Positions 7,113-9,660 of a stretch of DNA of 9,660 bases are shown in pieces. A program made the translations under genes and the position numbers. Source of the DNA: Candidatus Latescibacterota bacterium. Lineage in GTDB: Bacteria; Latescibacterota; 4484-107; B68-G9. The first letter of the stretch is position 1, and every line of letters begins with the position of its first letter. The stretch is from assembly GCA_012962735.1 (NCBI GenBank), contig DTXA01000079.1, positions 1 through 9,660 of the forward strand, read 5' to 3'. The notes under the pieces are model-generated. The model saw only the letters and a list, made by a program, of their open reading frames with translations, did no database searches and was not told the DNA's origin.

Positions 7113-8405
7113 ATGTGGGCTCTGATGGCACTTCTGTGGGCGACGGCCGCCTCAGGGGAAGAAGAACTCTTGGACCGCATCGTGGCGGTGGTGGATCAGG
7201 AGATTATCCTGCTTTCCGAAGTTAAGCAGCGTGCTCAATTAGAGTTATTACAAGAGGGAAGGTACGTCGCGGACGACTCCACCCTCCGGGCCTTGGAGAA
7301 GAAGGTCTTGGACGATATGATCGCAGACCGCATCCTCTTAGTTAAAGCTCAGAAGGACACCGCCCTCGAGGTAACGGCGGAGGAGGTGGACCGGGCCTTG
7401 GAGGAACAGCTCGCCCGCATCCGGAGGGATGCGGGCTCCGAGGAGGCATATCAGGATCTTATACGCAGGGAAGGGCTTACAGAAAGGGAGCTGAGAAGGA
7501 GGTTCCGGAAGGAACTCAGGAACTACCTCCTGAAGCAGAAGTTCATGGCCAAGCTCGCCAGAAAGGTCCATATTTCGGACGAGGACGTGCGAGCTTTCTA
7601 CCAGGCCTATGAGGACAGCCTACCGGTGCTTCCCGAACGGGTGGATATAGCCTACATCTTGGTGAAACCCAAGGTGGGGGAAGGGCGGCTTCGGGAAGTT
7701 CAAAGGAAGGCCGCCCGTCTGCTGCGACAGGTCCAAGAGGGGACGGATTTCGAAGCCCTGGCCCGGGCCTATTCCGAGGACCCGGGCTCCCGAAGGCGGG
7801 GGGGGGATCTGGGGTACTTCGAACGTGGAACGATGCTGCCGGAGTTCGAACTGGTGGCTTTTTCCCTGAGACCCGGGGAGAGCGACACTGTGTACACTCG
7901 ATTAGGTTACCATGTTATCTACGTGGAGGAGAGAAAAGGGGACAAGGTGCATGCCAGACATATACTTCTCAGAGTTTTTCCCTCCAACGAGGATACTGCC
8001 AGGGCGCTGGCTTTTTTGGATTCTCTAAGGGGAAGGGCCCTTTCCGGGGAGGACTTCGAGGAACTTATGTGGGAATACTCCGAGGACCCCTCGAGCGGAC
8101 GCTCCAGGTGGAGGGCGATCGAGGAATTTCCCGAGGCCATCCGAAAGGCCATAGCCCCCCTGAAGCCCGGGGAGGTGAGCCGTCCCTTCGCAGGTCTCGC
8201 CGGGTGTTATCTGGTCAAGCTGTATGGGAGGAGACCGGGAGGACCTCTGGACCTCGAGAGGGATTGGGACGTGATCAGGGAGTGGGCCTTGGGGCATAAG
8301 CTCCAGGGGGCCTTCAAGGAGCTGATCGCCAAGGAACGAAAACGACTCTATTTGGAGGTGCGGTGGGATGGGGTGCAGAGGAAAGTTCAAAAAAGTGGAC
8401 GGTAA
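7113..8405 (+). CDS. SurA-like periplasmic chaperone / peptidyl-prolyl isomerase
   Basis: A probable periplasmic folding factor for outer-membrane and secreted proteins. A short signal peptide (1 to about 15, MWALMALLWATAASG) is followed by the typical SurA N-terminus LLDRIVAVVDQEIILLSEV (19-37). The helical chaperone domain runs to about 165. The first parvulin domain (about 176-275) has ILVKP, FEALARAYSEDPGSRRRGGD and LGYHVIYVEER. The second (about 279-372) has ARHILLRV, FEELMWEYSEDPSSG and FPEAIRKAIAPLKPGEVS. A helical tail follows. The 430 residues match E. coli SurA (428), with both parvulin domains in the same order. The second domain lacks the GGDLG motif seen in the first (GRSRWRAI instead), so it may be less active. 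The signal peptide has no Lys or Arg before its hydrophobic core, which is unusual. It follows recJ by 132 nt with the palindrome between; no clear promoter was found there. Confidence 0.9.
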   Translation: MWALMALLWATAASGEEELLDRIVAVVDQEIILLSEVKQRAQLELLQEGRYVADDSTLRALEKKVLDDMIADRILLVKAQKDTALEVTAEEVDRALEEQLARIRRDAGSEEAYQDLIRREGLTERELRRRFRKELRNYLLKQKFMAKLARKVHISDEDVRAFYQAYEDSLPVLPERVDIAYILVKPKVGEGRLREVQRKAARLLRQVQEGTDFEALARAYSEDPGSRRRGGDLGYFERGTMLPEFELVAFSLRPGESDTVYTRLGYHVIYVEERKGDKVHARHILLRVFPSNEDTARALAFLDSLRGRALSGEDFEELMWEYSEDPSSGRSRWRAIEEFPEAIRKAIAPLKPGEVSRPFAGLAGCYLVKLYGRRPGGPLDLERDWDVIREWALGHKLQGAFKELIAKERKRLYLEVRWDGVQRKVQKSGR

Positions 8406-8691
8406 TTCATTGGATATCAAGCTTCGGGTGGACCTTTTCCTCAAGAGGTGCGGAATCCTCAAACGCAGGACATGGGCTCAGGAGGCCTGCGAGCGTGGGA
8501 TGATATTCGTGGACAGCAGGGCCGCCAAACCCTCGACCGCCGTGCGGCCCGGGCAGAGGGTCCTGCTGCGCCTGGTGGACCGTCTGATAGAGATAGAGGT
8601 GTTAGGAATACCCCCGAAAGCCCCTTCTAAGGGGGAGAGGAGGGAGTACTATAGGGTATTAAGGGAGGAAGGTGAGACCCTCCCTATTTAG
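8368..8691 (+). CDS. Small S4-domain RNA-binding protein (RqcP/Hsp15-like)
   Basis: A 107-residue protein dominated by one S4 RNA-binding domain: VDLFLKRCGILKRRTWAQEA (21-40), then GMIFVDSRAAKPST and VRPGQRVLLRLVDRLIEIEV. This order matches the Hsp15/RqcP group, which bind 50S subunits or peptidyl-tRNA-blocked 50S subunits in ribosome rescue; that function is inferred from the family. A basic, charged tail follows the domain. The start is uncertain. ATG 8368 overlaps the SurA-like gene by 38 nt and has GGAGG 9 nt upstream (8354-8358). TTG 8410 would start 4 nt after the previous stop and fits the domain better, but has only a weak ribosome site. Either way it is translationally tied to the gene before it. 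Confidence 0.85.
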   Translation: MGCRGKFKKVDGNSLDIKLRVDLFLKRCGILKRRTWAQEACERGMIFVDSRAAKPSTAVRPGQRVLLRLVDRLIEIEVLGIPPKAPSKGERREYYRVLREEGETLPI

Positions 8692-8693
8692 CC

Positions 8694-8703
8694 AAAGGAG
8701 GTG
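8694..8703 (+). promoter_or_regulatory. Strong ribosome binding site deciding the start of the secreted-protein gene
   Basis: AAAGGAGGTG is the longest anti-Shine-Dalgarno match in the window and lies 4 nt before ATG 8708. It selects that ATG over the upstream in-frame GTG at 8672, which lies inside the S4 gene and would put the signal peptide in an odd position. Confidence 0.85.
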
Positions 8704-8707
8704 CGAG

Positions 8708-9418
8708 ATGTGGACGATGTTATCGATATGCGCGGCTGTGATGCTCCTGGTAGAAGGTGCGGCGGGGGATTCAGTTAGGTTCGTGTGGAGGGTGGACCCG
8801 GGGATTTCGGGCATTCCCCCTATACCCCTGGATTACTGCGTAATGAACGAAGGGGAGACCTTTAGGTGGGAGTATGTGAAAATCCCCCTTGCCTATCAGG
8901 CCTTCGCAAGTTACTGGCAGGCGCTCGGTAGCTCGAGCGTTACCGTCAACGAGGGAGCAGTGGACAGGGACATAACCATAGTCATCACCTTCTCGCCTGG
9001 AGGGAGCGAGATGTTCGGATACTCAGTAGCTCTGAAGATAAGCTTCGATGTGTACGATGGGATAATCGAAGGCACTGGGACCGAGGGCCTTACTTTCCTC
9101 AATCCACCAGGCACCCATTTTTCCTTCAACAGGCCGGACGGGCTGGTGTTGTACTTCGATCTCAGCCCGGAGTTCGAGTCCACCTTTTTAAGAGGTATAG
9201 GTCTTTCCAGGGACATGATAACCTTGGCCTTCGCAGAGGGAGAGGGATTCGTAAGGGAAGGGATCACCACCATCCCGAGCTACAACGGGGATGTCGTGAC
9301 AGGGCTCACCGGGAAGGTATCTCGTCTTTCTACCATCGTCCTCGTTGACAAGAGGGCTTTGGGTCCCACCGAGGTGAGGACATCCACCTGGGCCAGGATA
9401 AAGGCCCTCTGGAGGTGA
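8708..9418 (+). CDS. Secreted protein of unknown function
   Basis: I do not recognise this family. The 236-residue product starts with a signal peptide (1 to about 20, MWTMLSICAAVMLLVEGAAG) and has no later membrane segment, so it is probably periplasmic or exported. The mature part is rich in alternating hydrophobic and polar residues (for example ITIVITFSPGG, YSVALKISFDVYD, GLVLYFDLSPEF), which suggests a beta-sandwich. There is one cysteine in the mature part (about residue 44) and no recognisable catalytic motif or lipobox. It starts 16 nt after the S4 gene with a very strong ribosome site, so high expression is likely. The gene for a Tat-signal radical SAM-like protein begins 9 nt after its stop, so the two may act together. 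Its signal peptide, like that of the SurA-like protein, begins MW and lacks basic residues. Confidence 0.75.
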   Translation: MWTMLSICAAVMLLVEGAAGDSVRFVWRVDPGISGIPPIPLDYCVMNEGETFRWEYVKIPLAYQAFASYWQALGSSSVTVNEGAVDRDITIVITFSPGGSEMFGYSVALKISFDVYDGIIEGTGTEGLTFLNPPGTHFSFNRPDGLVLYFDLSPEFESTFLRGIGLSRDMITLAFAEGEGFVREGITTIPSYNGDVVTGLTGKVSRLSTIVLVDKRALGPTEVRTSTWARIKALWR

Positions 9419-9427
9419 GACCTGGGG

Positions 9428-9660
9428 ATGTTGACCCGCAGGAGCTTTCTGCGGAGAGGGATCGCGGCCCTTGTGGCCCTGATTACCGGGGGGATGTCGG
9501 GGGCAGTCCTTAGGATGCTGAGAATTCGCTGGATATCGGCGGATGCCTTCGGGACGCCGACCGCCTCAGAGGCTCCCCTCAAGGAGGTGATGTTCTACCG
9601 GAAGCTGGAGGGGAACCGAATACAATGTGAGACATGCTTTAGGATGTGTACAGTGCCTCC
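9428..9660 (+). CDS. Tat-signal protein resembling the AMMECR1/Memo-linked radical SAM enzyme, partial
   Basis: Only the first 77 codons are in the window and the frame is open at the right edge. Residues 1-25 form a twin-arginine signal: TRRSFLRRG at 3-11, then a hydrophobic stretch (IAALVALITGGMSG). The sequence after a linker, VMFYRKLEGNRIQCETCFRMC, matches my memory of the N-terminus of the radical SAM enzyme of the AMMECR1-Memo-radical SAM system. There a CxxCxxxC cluster (here C67, C70, C74) precedes the true radical SAM cysteines. Those CX3CX2C cysteines would lie beyond the window, so the assignment is partly inference. An exported radical SAM enzyme would be unusual, although Tat export is used for proteins folded with cofactors. 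GGAGGTG (9411-9417) lies 10 nt before ATG 9428. It is probably co-transcribed with the three genes before it. Confidence 0.65.
   Translation, partial: MLTRRSFLRRGIAALVALITGGMSGAVLRMLRIRWISADAFGTPTASEAPLKEVMFYRKLEGNRIQCETCFRMCTVP

Noticed and set aside
6368..7180. Minus-strand frame of 270 codons opposite the recJ 3' half
   Set aside because: It arises from the base composition of recJ; no domain or ribosome site supports it.
8672..8707. GTG start for the secreted-protein gene inside the S4 gene
   Set aside because: It would add 12 residues including three Arg before the signal peptide and has a poorer ribosome site than ATG 8708, which has AAAGGAGGTG.

Overview
The window reads as a contig from a diderm (Gram-negative-type) bacterium that I cannot place more precisely. 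A SurA-like periplasmic chaperone, Sec signal peptides and a Tat signal point to a two-membrane envelope. The G+C is fairly high, with frequent AGG/CGG, ATA and GGG codons. The stand-alone TrpB2-type tryptophan synthase is common in archaea and in thermophilic or anaerobic bacteria, but that is only a hint. The first 12 bases match the 3' end of Illumina adapters, so the left edge is an assembly edge and not a biological break.

Left part (13-3320, minus strand): polA for DNA polymerase I, with an intact 5'-nuclease, proofreading exonuclease and polymerase domain, cut at the contig edge about 40 residues before its expected C-terminus. Upstream of it lies the wreck of an M16 (insulinase-like) peptidase gene, with several frame changes and internal deletions.

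Middle (3500-5200, plus strand): the highlight of the window. A sigma70-like promoter is followed by a 30-residue leader peptide with three consecutive Trp codons and its own Shine-Dalgarno site. Three 14-nt segments can form mutually exclusive hairpins, and an intrinsic terminator sits 39 nt before trpB2. This is a complete ribosome-mediated tryptophan attenuator. It appears to control one stand-alone trpB2 gene, which has its own terminator at 5164-5195.

Right part (5258-9660, plus strand): recJ with a near-consensus promoter so close to the ATG that its mRNA should be almost leaderless. Its 3' end runs into a 59-bp inverted-repeat element. Then come a SurA-like double-parvulin chaperone, a small S4-domain RNA-binding protein overlapping or abutting it, a secreted protein of unknown function with a very strong ribosome site, and the start of a Tat-signal-bearing protein. 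Its N-terminus resembles the radical SAM enzyme of the AMMECR1/Memo system. The last four genes are tightly spaced and may be one operon. No tRNA, rRNA, CRISPR array or insertion sequence was seen.
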